Positions 1 to 9,008 of a stretch of DNA of 64,000 nt are shown here, in pieces (within the stretch, counting starts at the first letter, position 1; each line of letters opens with the position of its first letter). The stretch covers positions 24,905-88,904 of the forward strand of contig CAMHEL010000001.1 in the NCBI GenBank assembly GCA_946184125.1, read 5' to 3'. Under the pieces are notes generated by a model. It was given only the letters and a program-made list of their open reading frames with translations. It was not told the DNA's origin and did not search any database. The translations under genes were made by a program, and so were the position numbers. The DNA comes from an uncultured Prevotellaceae bacterium (GTDB lineage Bacteria > Bacteroidota > Bacteroidia > Bacteroidales > Bacteroidaceae).

Positions 1-2
1 CC

Positions 3-959
3 CGCATGGTGTCGCTGATGGACTACTGCCTTGGGCGCACCAATGGCGACGGGATGGCGGAGGGACGGCCCGACGACTGGGTCTTCGTCGACTGGACCGA
101 TTTCCCGATGCACAAGCGTGGCGTGTTGTGCTTCGAGCAACTCTTGTTCTGCCGTGCTCTCGAGGCGATGGCGGCGTGTGCCGCCTTGTTGCGCGATACC
201 ACCCTCCTTGACCTGCCACAAGGCAGCCTGACCACTAATGACTATGCCGCCGGCGCCACACACTACGGACACCTCGCGGAGCAGTTGCGTGAAAAACTCA
301 TGCCTACTTTCTGGAGCGAGCAACACCATGCCCTTCTTCATGCCATCGAGGAGGGGAAGATGAACGAGCAGGTGACGCGCTTCCCCAATATGTTCGCCAT
401 CCTCTACGGCTATGCTGACAGTGGTCAGCGCCAGGATATCCTGAGGCATGTGCTGCTCAACGAGAAGGTGGACGCCATCACAACGCCCTATATGCGCTTC
501 TATGAGCTTGACGCGCTCTGCATGATGGGGCAGCATGAAGCGGTCATCGATGCCATCCGCGACTATTGGGGTGGTATGCTCCGCCTCGGCGCCACCTCGT
601 TCTGGGAGAAATACAACCCCGCGGAGCAGGGCACGGAGCACCTCGCCATGTATGGACGGCCTTACGGCAAAAGCCTCTGTCATGCCTGGGGGGCCAGCCC
701 GCTCTATATCCTTGGAAAGCATTTTCTCGGCATCACACCCACCTCGGCGGGCTACGCCACCTACGAGGTGCGCCCCCACCTTGGAGGTCTGGAATGGATG
801 GAGGGTGCTGTCCCCACCCCCTTCGGTCTCATCACCGTGAAGATGGACCGCCAGCACATCACCGTCCACAGCACAGGAGGAAATGGGACACTCGTCATCG
901 GAGAAAAGCGAATACCAATTAAAGGGAAATTAAAGATTGATTTCGGCTGCACCGATTGA
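3..959 (+). CDS. alpha-L-rhamnosidase (GH78-like), C-terminal part, truncated by window start
   Basis: Frame open to the window edge; PDDWVFVDWTDFPMHKRGVLCFEQLLF... and EHLAMYGRPYGKSLCHAWGASPLYILGKHFLGITPT...YEVRPHLGGLEW resemble the GH78 catalytic domain and C-terminal sandwich. Confidence 0.85.
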   Translation, partial: RMVSLMDYCLGRTNGDGMAEGRPDDWVFVDWTDFPMHKRGVLCFEQLLFCRALEAMAACAALLRDTTLLDLPQGSLTTNDYAAGATHYGHLAEQLREKLMPTFWSEQHHALLHAIEEGKMNEQVTRFPNMFAILYGYADSGQRQDILRHVLLNEKVDAITTPYMRFYELDALCMMGQHEAVIDAIRDYWGGMLRLGATSFWEKYNPAEQGTEHLAMYGRPYGKSLCHAWGASPLYILGKHFLGITPTSAGYATYEVRPHLGGLEWMEGAVPTPFGLITVKMDRQHITVHSTGGNGTLVIGEKRIPIKGKLKIDFGCTD

Positions 960-971
960 AGAATAAAGATT

Positions 972-1150
972 GAGCCCACATTAAAAAGTCCGAATTCTTT
1001 GCTGAGAGCCGTTAGGCACTCCCCTCCCATTAAGGGGAGGGGTAGGGGGTGGGGTTTGTAACTTATTGATTTTTAGAGATATTCAATCCATCTATCATTA
1101 TCTTTCATTAAATGGTATGGGTGCGTGAGCTTCGCCTGTCGCTCTTTGTC
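972..1150. mobile_element. Degenerate copy A of MITE-like element (homologous to 62046..62243)
   Basis: About 180 bp collinear with the 62 kb copy (gagccgttaggYactcccctcccat.aaggggagggg...taacttattgatttttag...atccatctatcattatct.tcattaaatggtat.ggtgcgtgagcttcgcctgtcgctctttgtc); left end gagcccacattaaaaag resembles the TIR, right end lost. Confidence 0.7.
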
Positions 1151-1163
1151 AAATTGAACCAGA

Positions 1164-1205
1164 CCTTTCGACCTTATTCGTAGATTGACGAATAAGGTCG
1201 AAAGG
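1164..1205. terminator. Bidirectional terminator between convergent GH78 and NRPS genes
   Basis: Perfect 17-bp inverted repeat CCTTTCGACCTTATTCG-tagattga-CGAATAAGGTCGAAAGG. Confidence 0.75.
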
Positions 1206-1238
1206 TTTTGCTTCGAATGTGGTAATCCGAGTTCGAGA

Positions 1239-4200
1239 TTATTCTTTGATTGTACAGACTATCCCCTTCGAGGGCATCGTGAACCAATTTACAATTTTCT
1301 TGGCGGCTTGCTCCACATTGGTGGAGGTCGCTTTGATGCGCTGTGCGATGTCTTGAACGGTGCGGGTGTCAAGTGATCCCATGAGTGTGGGTATGCGCTG
1401 GAGACTGTCGTCGAAGGGTGTCTTGCCGTTGTCGCCAGGTATGAGATAACCCACTCTGACGATTCTCGCTTTGAGATGGTGACTGAGGACGAGTGAAAGG
1501 ATATGCCGTTCGGCGAGGAATTTCGAACGAGAATACTGGTCGGTGAACTGCTGGTGGTGGTAGAGCGTCTGTGGTGAAAGTGGTGGTAAGTTGGTGTCGG
1601 TACCGCCGACACTCAGTGTGGACACATGGATGAGCGGACGGTCGGTGGCGAGGCATAACTGTGACAGAAGTGCCACCCCCTCGGTGTTCACCAAAGTGAT
1701 GTTGTCGTCTTTGGCGAAATAGCGAACGTCGGCGGCACAGTTGACCACCATGTCGAACGATGTCTCTGTCAGTGCCGTCACGCTCTCGCACCGTGTGAGG
1801 TCGCCATAGACGGTACGCAGGTGCGAGGAGGGCAGTTCCTCGCCGAAATAGTATGCCCATCGCTCGCGAAGCCGTTCACGGGCCTGTTCGGCGTCGGTGT
1901 CGCGCATCATGCACACCACCTCATATCCGTTCTTGTCGATGAGTGCCCTGAGCAGGTGGATGCCTAAGAACCCCGTCGCGCCTGTAAGCAGCACCGTCGC
2001 ACCTGAGGGCAGCGGTGCGAAAAGGGTGTCGTGCGAGAGGTGCAGGAGGCTATGGATGGGCCGGTAGTCATATTGTTCGATGTCGTCGTCGTGGAGATTG
2101 CCGCCGTGTTCGAGCAGCAGTCCGAGTTGGTGTGGTGTGGGATGGGTGAAGATGTCGCTGAAATGCAACTTGTAACCTTTCTGCCTTGCTGCTGTCACCA
2201 GTTGCATGGCGAGGATGGAGGTGCCGCCGAGGGCGAAGAAGTCATCGGTGCTCCCTACACTGCTCCTGTCGCCAAGCACCTCGGCGAAGAGTTGGCAGAG
2301 GGTGGCTTCCAGTGGTGTGGCAGGCGGTGTTGTGTCTTCGGCCATGGGCATGGGTAACTGGCGGTATGCCACCTTCCCCGATGATGTCAGCGGCATGGCG
2401 TCGAGGGCGATGAGGCGTTGGGGAACCATCGTGGCGGGCAGTGCACGGCGCAACTGTTCGCTCACCTCGGTGGCGGTCAGTGGCGCATGGGCTGTGAAAT
2501 AGCCGGTCAGAAGTGGCTTCCCGTTCACCTCGGGAGCGACGACCACGGCATCGACGATGCCGTCGATGCACCGCATCTGTTGCTCGATTTCCTCCAGCGC
2601 GATGCGTATGCCGTCGATTTTCACCTGACGGTCTTTTCGGCCAATGAATTCCAGTTGCCCCTCGTCGTTCCATCTCACCAGGTCGCCGGTGTGATAGACC
2701 TTGCCGTGATAGAAGGTGCAGTGGGTGAAGCGCTCCTCGGTGAGTGCTGGCGCCTTCCAGTAACCCAGGGCGATGTTGCTGCCGGCGAGCCACAGTTCAC
2801 CCACGGCTCCTTGTGGGAGCAGGCAGCCGAAGCAGTCCACCACAAAAGCGTGGCAGTTGTCCAGTGGGCGGCCGATGGGTATGGTCTCATACGTCCGCCG
2901 TTTCTCCAATTCATAATAGGTGGCATCGACGGTGAACTCTGTCGGGCCGTAGGTGTTGTATACCCGTCCTTGCACAGGAGGGATGTCGGTCAGGCGTTCG
3001 CCGCCTACGCAGAGGTAGTCGACGGGCAGGTCGTGGCTCTGTGCGAGGGCGACGCCAAGACGTGTGGTGTAGCAGCCACCGGTAACGTGATGAATGTCGA
3101 TGAAGTGTGCGATATCGTCGAGGTCTTTACGCTGGTCTTCGGGGATGAGAAGGACGCAACCTCCCGTGGTGAGCACGGGGAAGAGGTCTTCCACCGAGGC
3201 GTCGAAGGCGAGGGAGGAATGGCAGGCGATGCGGCTGCGGTTTGTCAGAGGCCAGCGGCGCACACAGAAATGGATGAGGTTGGAAAGGGCGGCATGGGGT
3301 ATCACCACCCCCTTGGGCCTTCCTGTCGTCCCCGATGTGTAGATGATGTAGGCGGGGGCCTGTGGCTGAGAGTGGTCGATGGGGCAGGGTGGGGCAGTGG
3401 AGGAGGCGTGGGTATGGATGGCGGTACTGTCGAGGATGAGGGTAATGCCCGCGTCGTCGATGAGTTGCTGTTGCCGCTGGGGAGGAAGGTGGGGGTCGAT
3501 GGGCATGTAGGCGGCACCGGCGCGCATGATGGCGAGTGCCCCGACGAGAAAGGCGGCACATGGCGTGGCATACAGTCCGATGACAGGACCGGAGGTGTTT
3601 TGGGTGTGTAGCCAGTGGGCCAGCGCGCGCGACTGCCGCTCCAGTTCGCTGTAGGTCAGCGACTGCCGGCTGTCGTCGACGGCTACCGACTCTGGCGTGC
3701 TGCGGCACTGTTTGAGAAACAGACTCACCACAGTGTCATCGGCATGGTGGTTCTGCTCACCTGCTGAGAGACGCAGCATACGGGCCGTCTCGTCATCACT
3801 CATCAGGGTGATGCCGCTCACATGGCTGTCGCTGCCTGTCATCAGACTGGAAAGGGCATGGCGCATGGCATGGGCGAAAAGACGGAGTGCACCGCGGCTG
3901 TGGGAGGTGGGCGCCTCCAGCCGCACCTCATAGCTGTCGTCCACGGCATAGACCACCACGCTGAGGTCGCCGGGCGACGACTGGGCGAGCTGGACGCCCT
4001 GGTAGTGCTGCCCCTCGATGATGGTCTCCTCCTTCACTCCGTCGCCTTGGAAGGCGAAGGAGATTTTGGGGATGAGACCGCTGTCGCGGCAGAAATGTGT
4101 GAAAGGGTAGGTGCGGTGGCGGAGGGTGTTCATCCATTGTCTCCGGAGCTGGGTGAGGAGGTCGGAACAGGTCGTGTCAGTGGCGATGTCGGCCACGAAG

Positions 4201-5042
4201 GGCACCGTCTGCACAAACATGCCGTAAGTGTGTGCCAGGCGTTTGTCGAAACGGCCATGGTTGATGGTGGAGAAGGTGACACGGCTGTGGTGGGTGAGCT
4301 TGCTCAAGGTGAGGCTGAAGACTGCCATTAGCAGCAGTGGGGCCGAGGTGTGGTGCTCTTCCGTCCAGCGGTCTGTTTCTTGCCGGCTGATGCTGAAGCT
4401 CTCTGTGCTTTTTCCCTCGTTGCTGGAGGGTGTGCCGGAGACATAGCAGGTTGCCTCGCAGTCTTCGAAAAGACCGAGGAAATAGTCTCTCGCTTTGGTG
4501 TAGGATGGGGTGTGCAGGGCCTGCTGCTCTTCCTCGGCCCAGGCAAACAGCGTCTTCGCCGGCGGAGCCAGGACGCACCCCGCATAGGCCGCTGGCAGGT
4601 CGGTCTGCATGAGGTTGTGTGCGATGGTGTAACCGTCGGCGATGCTGTGGTGGAAGTCGGAAAGAAGATACAGATGGCTGTCGGTCTCGATGACTTCAAA
4701 GCGGCAAAGTGCCTCATCGCCGAATAGGTCGAAGGGCTTGACGAAGCCGTGGCGGATATACGTGTCGGCCACGTCCTCGCTCATCTGGCGTCGGGCGACG
4801 GGGATGGGGAGGGCGTGGTCGGCATATTGACGGATGGTGCCGTCGGGGGTTCTTATGAAACGGATATGGAGCTCCTCACGGGAGGAGCAGATACAAGTGA
4901 TGGCATCCACGAGCCTTGAGGCATCGACAGACTTGCCGAGGGTGATGACCGATGGCAGGTTCCATGCGGTGGACTGTGGCGTGGCGCTGCAGGCAAGGAG
5001 AATGCCGAGCTGCGCGTCGAGCACAGGGTGCGAGTCCATCAC
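1239..5042 (-). CDS. Mono-modular NRPS: condensation - adenylation - PCP - thioester reductase (C-A-T-R)
   Basis: C motif HHSIADG; A motifs YIIYTSGTTGRPKGVVI, NTYGPTEFTVDATYY, YHTGDLVRWNDEGQLEFIGRKDRQVKIDGIRIALEEIE; T motif DDFFALGGTSI; R motifs LLTGATGFLGIHLL and YSRSK. Confidence 0.93.
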   Translation of the reverse strand: MMDSHPVLDAQLGILLACSATPQSTAWNLPSVITLGKSVDASRLVDAITCICSSREELHIRFIRTPDGTIRQYADHALPIPVARRQMSEDVADTYIRHGFVKPFDLFGDEALCRFEVIETDSHLYLLSDFHHSIADGYTIAHNLMQTDLPAAYAGCVLAPPAKTLFAWAEEEQQALHTPSYTKARDYFLGLFEDCEATCYVSGTPSSNEGKSTESFSISRQETDRWTEEHHTSAPLLLMAVFSLTLSKLTHHSRVTFSTINHGRFDKRLAHTYGMFVQTVPFVADIATDTTCSDLLTQLRRQWMNTLRHRTYPFTHFCRDSGLIPKISFAFQGDGVKEETIIEGQHYQGVQLAQSSPGDLSVVVYAVDDSYEVRLEAPTSHSRGALRLFAHAMRHALSSLMTGSDSHVSGITLMSDDETARMLRLSAGEQNHHADDTVVSLFLKQCRSTPESVAVDDSRQSLTYSELERQSRALAHWLHTQNTSGPVIGLYATPCAAFLVGALAIMRAGAAYMPIDPHLPPQRQQQLIDDAGITLILDSTAIHTHASSTAPPCPIDHSQPQAPAYIIYTSGTTGRPKGVVIPHAALSNLIHFCVRRWPLTNRSRIACHSSLAFDASVEDLFPVLTTGGCVLLIPEDQRKDLDDIAHFIDIHHVTGGCYTTRLGVALAQSHDLPVDYLCVGGERLTDIPPVQGRVYNTYGPTEFTVDATYYELEKRRTYETIPIGRPLDNCHAFVVDCFGCLLPQGAVGELWLAGSNIALGYWKAPALTEERFTHCTFYHGKVYHTGDLVRWNDEGQLEFIGRKDRQVKIDGIRIALEEIEQQMRCIDGIVDAVVVAPEVNGKPLLTGYFTAHAPLTATEVSEQLRRALPATMVPQRLIALDAMPLTSSGKVAYRQLPMPMAEDTTPPATPLEATLCQLFAEVLGDRSSVGSTDDFFALGGTSILAMQLVTAARQKGYKLHFSDIFTHPTPHQLGLLLEHGGNLHDDDIEQYDYRPIHSLLHLSHDTLFAPLPSGATVLLTGATGFLGIHLLRALIDKNGYEVVCMMRDTDAEQARERLRERWAYYFGEELPSSHLRTVYGDLTRCESVTALTETSFDMVVNCAADVRYFAKDDNITLVNTEGVALLSQLCLATDRPLIHVSTLSVGGTDTNLPPLSPQTLYHHQQFTDQYSRSKFLAERHILSLVLSHHLKARIVRVGYLIPGDNGKTPFDDSLQRIPTLMGSLDTRTVQDIAQRIKATSTNVEQAAKKIVNWFTMPSKGIVCTIKE

Positions 5043-5061
5043 GGTGACGGTTGGAGAACGG

Positions 5062-6099
5062 TCAATAGGCCGACTCGAACTCGCGGAGGAAGCGGGTGTC
5101 GTTCTCTGAGAACATGCGTAGGTCGCTCACACGGTATTTCAGGTTGGTGATGCGCTCGACACCTACGCCGAAGGCATAGCCGCTGTAGATGCTGCTGTCG
5201 ATGCCGCACAACTCCAGCACGTTGGGGTCAACCATGCCACAACCCAGGATTTCCACCCATCCGGTGTGCTTGCAGAAACCGCATCCCACACCGCCGCAGA
5301 TGTGGCACGAGATGTCCATCTCGGCACTCGGCTCGGTGAAGGGGAAGAAACTCGGGCGGAGGCGGATTTTCGTGTCGGCACCGAACAACTCACGGGCGAA
5401 AGAGAGTAGTACCTGCTTGAGGTCGGTGAAGGAGACGTTGCGGTCGATGTAAAGTCCTTCCACCTGATGGAAGAAGCAGTGGGCACGGGCGGTGATGGCC
5501 TCATTGCGATACACACGGCCTGGGCAGATGACGCGGATGGGAGGCTGGGTGGTGTCCATCACACGGGCCTGAACCGAACTGGTGTGGCTCCTGAGGATGA
5601 TGTTCTTTGCCACGTCGTCGGCATTGGTCTCCACGAAAAACGTGTCCTGCATGTCGCGAGCGGGATGGTCGGCGGCGAAATTCATCTTCGTGAACACATG
5701 AAGGTCATCCTCCACCTCAGGACCATCGGCAAGCGTGAATCCCATACGTGAGAAAATGTCGATAATCTCGTTGGTGACAATCGAGATGGGATGGCGCGTG
5801 CCAAGCTCGATGGGGTAGGCGGTGCGTGTCAGGTCAAGGCTCTCAGTGGCACCGCCAGTGGTGGAAATCTCATCGCGAAGGGCATTGATGCGCTCGGTGG
5901 CCTTCTGCTTCAACTCGTTGAGCTTCATGCCAATGACACGTTTCTGCTCACCCGCCACTTGGCGGAAGTCCGACATCAGTGAGGCGATCTCTCCTCGCTT
6001 GCTCAAATACTTCAGGCGAAGGGCCTCTATCTCTTCGGCATTCGCCGCATGCAACTGCTGCACTTCACTCAGAAGTGCCTCTATTTTCTCAAGTAACAT
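5062..6099 (-). CDS. pheS: Phenylalanyl-tRNA synthetase alpha subunit
   Basis: MLLEKIEALL...RLKYLSKRGEIASLM..., AFGVGVERITNLKY; start trimmed to MLLEK downstream of the -7 box at 6124-6131. Confidence 0.95.
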   Translation of the reverse strand: MLLEKIEALLSEVQQLHAANAEEIEALRLKYLSKRGEIASLMSDFRQVAGEQKRVIGMKLNELKQKATERINALRDEISTTGGATESLDLTRTAYPIELGTRHPISIVTNEIIDIFSRMGFTLADGPEVEDDLHVFTKMNFAADHPARDMQDTFFVETNADDVAKNIILRSHTSSVQARVMDTTQPPIRVICPGRVYRNEAITARAHCFFHQVEGLYIDRNVSFTDLKQVLLSFARELFGADTKIRLRPSFFPFTEPSAEMDISCHICGGVGCGFCKHTGWVEILGCGMVDPNVLELCGIDSSIYSGYAFGVGVERITNLKYRVSDLRMFSENDTRFLREFESAY

Positions 6100-6123
6100 T
6101 CTCTTATCTTTTGAAATTGTATG

Positions 6124-6131
6124 CAAAGGTA
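6124..6131 (-). promoter_or_regulatory. Bacteroidetes -7 box (TACCTTTG on minus strand) for pheS-NRPS
   Basis: caaaggta = reverse of TACCTTTG, matching TAnnTTTG, about 25 bp upstream of pheS ATG. Confidence 0.6.
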
Positions 6132-6221
6132 ATATTTTTATGGTAAATCACGCACATTATCGAAATAAAGTTGTACTTTTGCAAGTAATATCGTCAAATT
6201 CGGGCGCATAACATATAATGT

Positions 6222-7097
6222 ATGATTAGACGAAAGACCATTTTCGCGTGCTTCATACTTATGGCTTTAGGTATCGTCTATAGCTGTAAGGACAAGAAGC
6301 CTGAGGTGGAGGAGATAACTAAGACAGACACTGTGGTGCCAGTCGATACCGTGCCGGCTGTCGTGGTCGATACCGTGCCTGAGGATGCCATGGACAGCCT
6401 CATCTCTGCCACGCCAATGCCCGTCGCTGCCGACGAGCTCTTCGATGACTTCCTCTTCAACTTCGCCGCCAACAAAAAACTGCAGTATGAGAGGGTGGAC
6501 TTCCCTCTCGAAGTGGAGCAGGGCGACACCACAACCACCATACAGCAGGCGGAGTGGAAACAGGAGCACTATTTCATGAAACAGGAGTTCTATACCCTCA
6601 TCTTCGACAATGAGAAACAGCTCGACCTGGTGAAAGCCACACACCTCGACAGCGTCGTGGTAGAGAAAATCGACCTCAGGGCTAATAACGTCGAGCAGCA
6701 TATCTTCAACAGGGTGAACGGGCAATGGAGGCTCACTGGCATCACTCGCAACTCCATCCTGCAGAACCCCAACAAGTCCTTCCTCGGCTTCTACGAGAAA
6801 TTCGCCAACGACTCCGCCTTCCAGATGCAGAGCATCGGAGAGCCGGTCGAGGCCACTGTGCCCGACCCCGACGATGAGTACGGCACGGTGGAAGGTGAGT
6901 TCTTCCCGGAACAGTGGCCCGACTTCCGTCCCACCGAACTGCCCACAGATTTCCTTTACAATATCAATTATGGCCAGTCATATACGCAGAACAAGCAGAA
7001 AGTGCTCGTTTTCAGGGGCATCGCCAATGGACTGGAGGCAAGGATGACTTTCAGGCAGACCGATGGAAAATGGAAACTGGTGAAATTGGTCAACTGA
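6222..7097 (+). CDS. Lipoprotein, DUF4348-like
   Basis: Signal peptide and lipobox (ALGIVYSCKDKK); FDDFLFNFAANKKLQYERVDFPL resembles Bacteroidetes DUF4348 proteins. Confidence 0.65.
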   Translation: MIRRKTIFACFILMALGIVYSCKDKKPEVEEITKTDTVVPVDTVPAVVVDTVPEDAMDSLISATPMPVAADELFDDFLFNFAANKKLQYERVDFPLEVEQGDTTTTIQQAEWKQEHYFMKQEFYTLIFDNEKQLDLVKATHLDSVVVEKIDLRANNVEQHIFNRVNGQWRLTGITRNSILQNPNKSFLGFYEKFANDSAFQMQSIGEPVEATVPDPDDEYGTVEGEFFPEQWPDFRPTELPTDFLYNINYGQSYTQNKQKVLVFRGIANGLEARMTFRQTDGKWKLVKLVN

Positions 7098-7147
7098 CCC
7101 TTCTGACCTGTTAATAGCATGATACTCAACTCTCCCAGTAAATCATT

Positions 7148-8161
7148 ATGATAGACATTCTAAATTATGACCTGACCAGGCACAACACTTTTGGCATCAA
7201 GGTATCCTGCCGGAGGTACGTAGAACTGGAGAAAGAGGCTGAGGTGACACCCTTCGTCTGTTCACTAACCGACGACGACACACCCATCCTCGTCATCGGA
7301 GGTGGAAGCAACCTGCTGTTCACCGGAGATTTCAAGGGGACGGTGCTGCGCTCGGCCATCAAAGGAGTAGAGACAACCAGCGAGAACGGATATGTGCTGC
7401 TCAGATGCGGCTCAGGGGAGCGGTGGGACGATATCGTCGCCCTATGCGTCGACCATGGGTGGTATGGCGCCGAAAACCTCTCCTACATACCCGGCGATGT
7501 GGGGGCTTCTGCCGTTCAGAACATCGGGGCTTACGGCGTTGAGGTGAAAGACCTTATCTGGGCCATCGAAGCCGTTGACCTCAAAACGGGACTGATGGTG
7601 AATATCGAACCGCAGGACTGTGAGTATGGCTACCGCGACTCTCGATTCAAAAGGGAGTGGATGGGGCGATTCTTCATCACGGCGGTCACTTACAGACTAT
7701 CGGAAACCTTCTCGCCCAAACTCGACTATGGCAACATCAGGGCGATGCTGGAGGCAAGAGGGATAGAAAAACCCACGGCACGGCAGCTTAGGCAGGTCAT
7801 CATCGATATCAGAAAGGCAAAACTGCCCGACCCGGAGCAGGAAGGTAATGCGGGAAGCTTTTTCGTCAACCCCGTCGTCGATGGCGAGAAGTACAGACAA
7901 CTGGCAAGCATCTATCCTGACATGCCTCACTACACCATCGACAGCGACAATGAGAAAATACCTGCGGGATGGCTCATCGAACAATGCGGATGGAAGGGAC
8001 GGAGTATGGGTAATGCCGCCGTCAGTGGCAAACAGGCTCTCGTGCTGGTCAACAAGGGGGGCGCTACGGGAGAGGACGTGCTGCGGCTGTGCGAGGCGGT
8101 AAGAAACGATGTCTTCAATAGGTTCGGCATAGAAATCCATACCGAGGTCAACATCATCTGA
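7148..8161 (+). CDS. murB: UDP-N-acetylenolpyruvoylglucosamine reductase
   Basis: NTFGIKV, LVIGGGSNLLFTGDF, SYIPGDVGASAVQNIGAYGVEV, GNAGSFFVNPVV, PAGWLIEQCGWKG. Confidence 0.95.
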   Translation: MIDILNYDLTRHNTFGIKVSCRRYVELEKEAEVTPFVCSLTDDDTPILVIGGGSNLLFTGDFKGTVLRSAIKGVETTSENGYVLLRCGSGERWDDIVALCVDHGWYGAENLSYIPGDVGASAVQNIGAYGVEVKDLIWAIEAVDLKTGLMVNIEPQDCEYGYRDSRFKREWMGRFFITAVTYRLSETFSPKLDYGNIRAMLEARGIEKPTARQLRQVIIDIRKAKLPDPEQEGNAGSFFVNPVVDGEKYRQLASIYPDMPHYTIDSDNEKIPAGWLIEQCGWKGRSMGNAAVSGKQALVLVNKGGATGEDVLRLCEAVRNDVFNRFGIEIHTEVNII

Positions 8162-8166
8162 AACTT

Positions 8167-8928
8167 ATGAGATTCACCTTCTTAGGCACCGGAACATCGG
8201 GTGGTGTTCCCAGCATCGGATGCGGATGCTCCGTATGCCGAAGCAACGACCCGCACGACAAAAGACTGAGGTGCTCGGCACTTATCGATGAGGGCGACAC
8301 GCGTCTGCTCATCGACTGCGGACCTGACTTCCGGCAGCAAATCCTCCCCTTCGACTTCAAACCCATCGATGCCGTGCTGCTCACACACATCCATTACGAC
8401 CATGTGGCGGGCATCGACGACATTCGCCCTTTCTGCGTCTTCGGCCCGGTGCACATCTATGCCGACCAGTCTACTGCCGATGCGCTGAGGCGTACCATGC
8501 CTTATTGTTTTGGCGAGCACCTCTACCCCGGCGTGCCGCTGCTCGACCTGCAGGCCATTGCTCCCCACCAGACCATCACTGTCGGCGCGCTCGGCATCAC
8601 GCCTTTCACCGTCATGCACGGCAAACTGCCCATCCTTGGATTCCGTATCGGAAAACTCGCATACATCACCGACATGAAGAGCATCGAGCCGCAGGAAATG
8701 GCTTTTCTCGAGGGAACGGACACGCTCGTGGTCAATGCCCTGAGAAAACAAGGCCTGCACCACTCCCACCAGTTGGTCGATGACGCCGTTGCCTTCGCCC
8801 AACAGGTAGGGGCCCGCGAGACTTACCTTATTCATTTCTCACATGGCATCGGCCTCCATCGCGAAACCGAGGCAGAACTGCCCGAAGGCGTACACCTGGC
8901 CTACGACGGCCTCACACTCGACCTCTGA
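8167..8928 (+). CDS. MBL-fold metal-dependent hydrolase (PhnP-like)
   Basis: FLGTGTSGGVPSIGCGCSVCRSNDPHDKRLRCSALI, LLTHIHYDHVAGIDDIRPF. Confidence 0.85.
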   Translation: MRFTFLGTGTSGGVPSIGCGCSVCRSNDPHDKRLRCSALIDEGDTRLLIDCGPDFRQQILPFDFKPIDAVLLTHIHYDHVAGIDDIRPFCVFGPVHIYADQSTADALRRTMPYCFGEHLYPGVPLLDLQAIAPHQTITVGALGITPFTVMHGKLPILGFRIGKLAYITDMKSIEPQEMAFLEGTDTLVVNALRKQGLHHSHQLVDDAVAFAQQVGARETYLIHFSHGIGLHRETEAELPEGVHLAYDGLTLDL

Positions 8929-8949
8929 TTGAGGCGCCCATAAAAAACT

Positions 8950-8976
8950 ACGGGCACTGCCATAAGCAGTGCCCGT
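8950..8976. terminator. Bidirectional rho-independent terminator
   Basis: ACGGGCACTGC-cataa-GCAGTGCCCGT 11-bp perfect stem between convergent genes. Confidence 0.8.
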
Positions 8977-9008
8977 TATTTGTTGTAACGCCGTGGAAAA
9001 AGGGGTGT

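Noticed and set aside
2418-3611. 397-aa plus-strand ORF and others antisense to the NRPS
   Set aside because: Lies inside a well-supported NRPS; composition reflects codon shadow of a high-GC gene, no recognisable domains.
5062-6099. pheS as a specialised resistance copy because of its CxxC-rich insert (CHICGGVGCGFCKHTGW)
   Set aside because: That insert is, to my recollection, usual for Bacteroidetes PheS; nothing else marks it as a duplicate.
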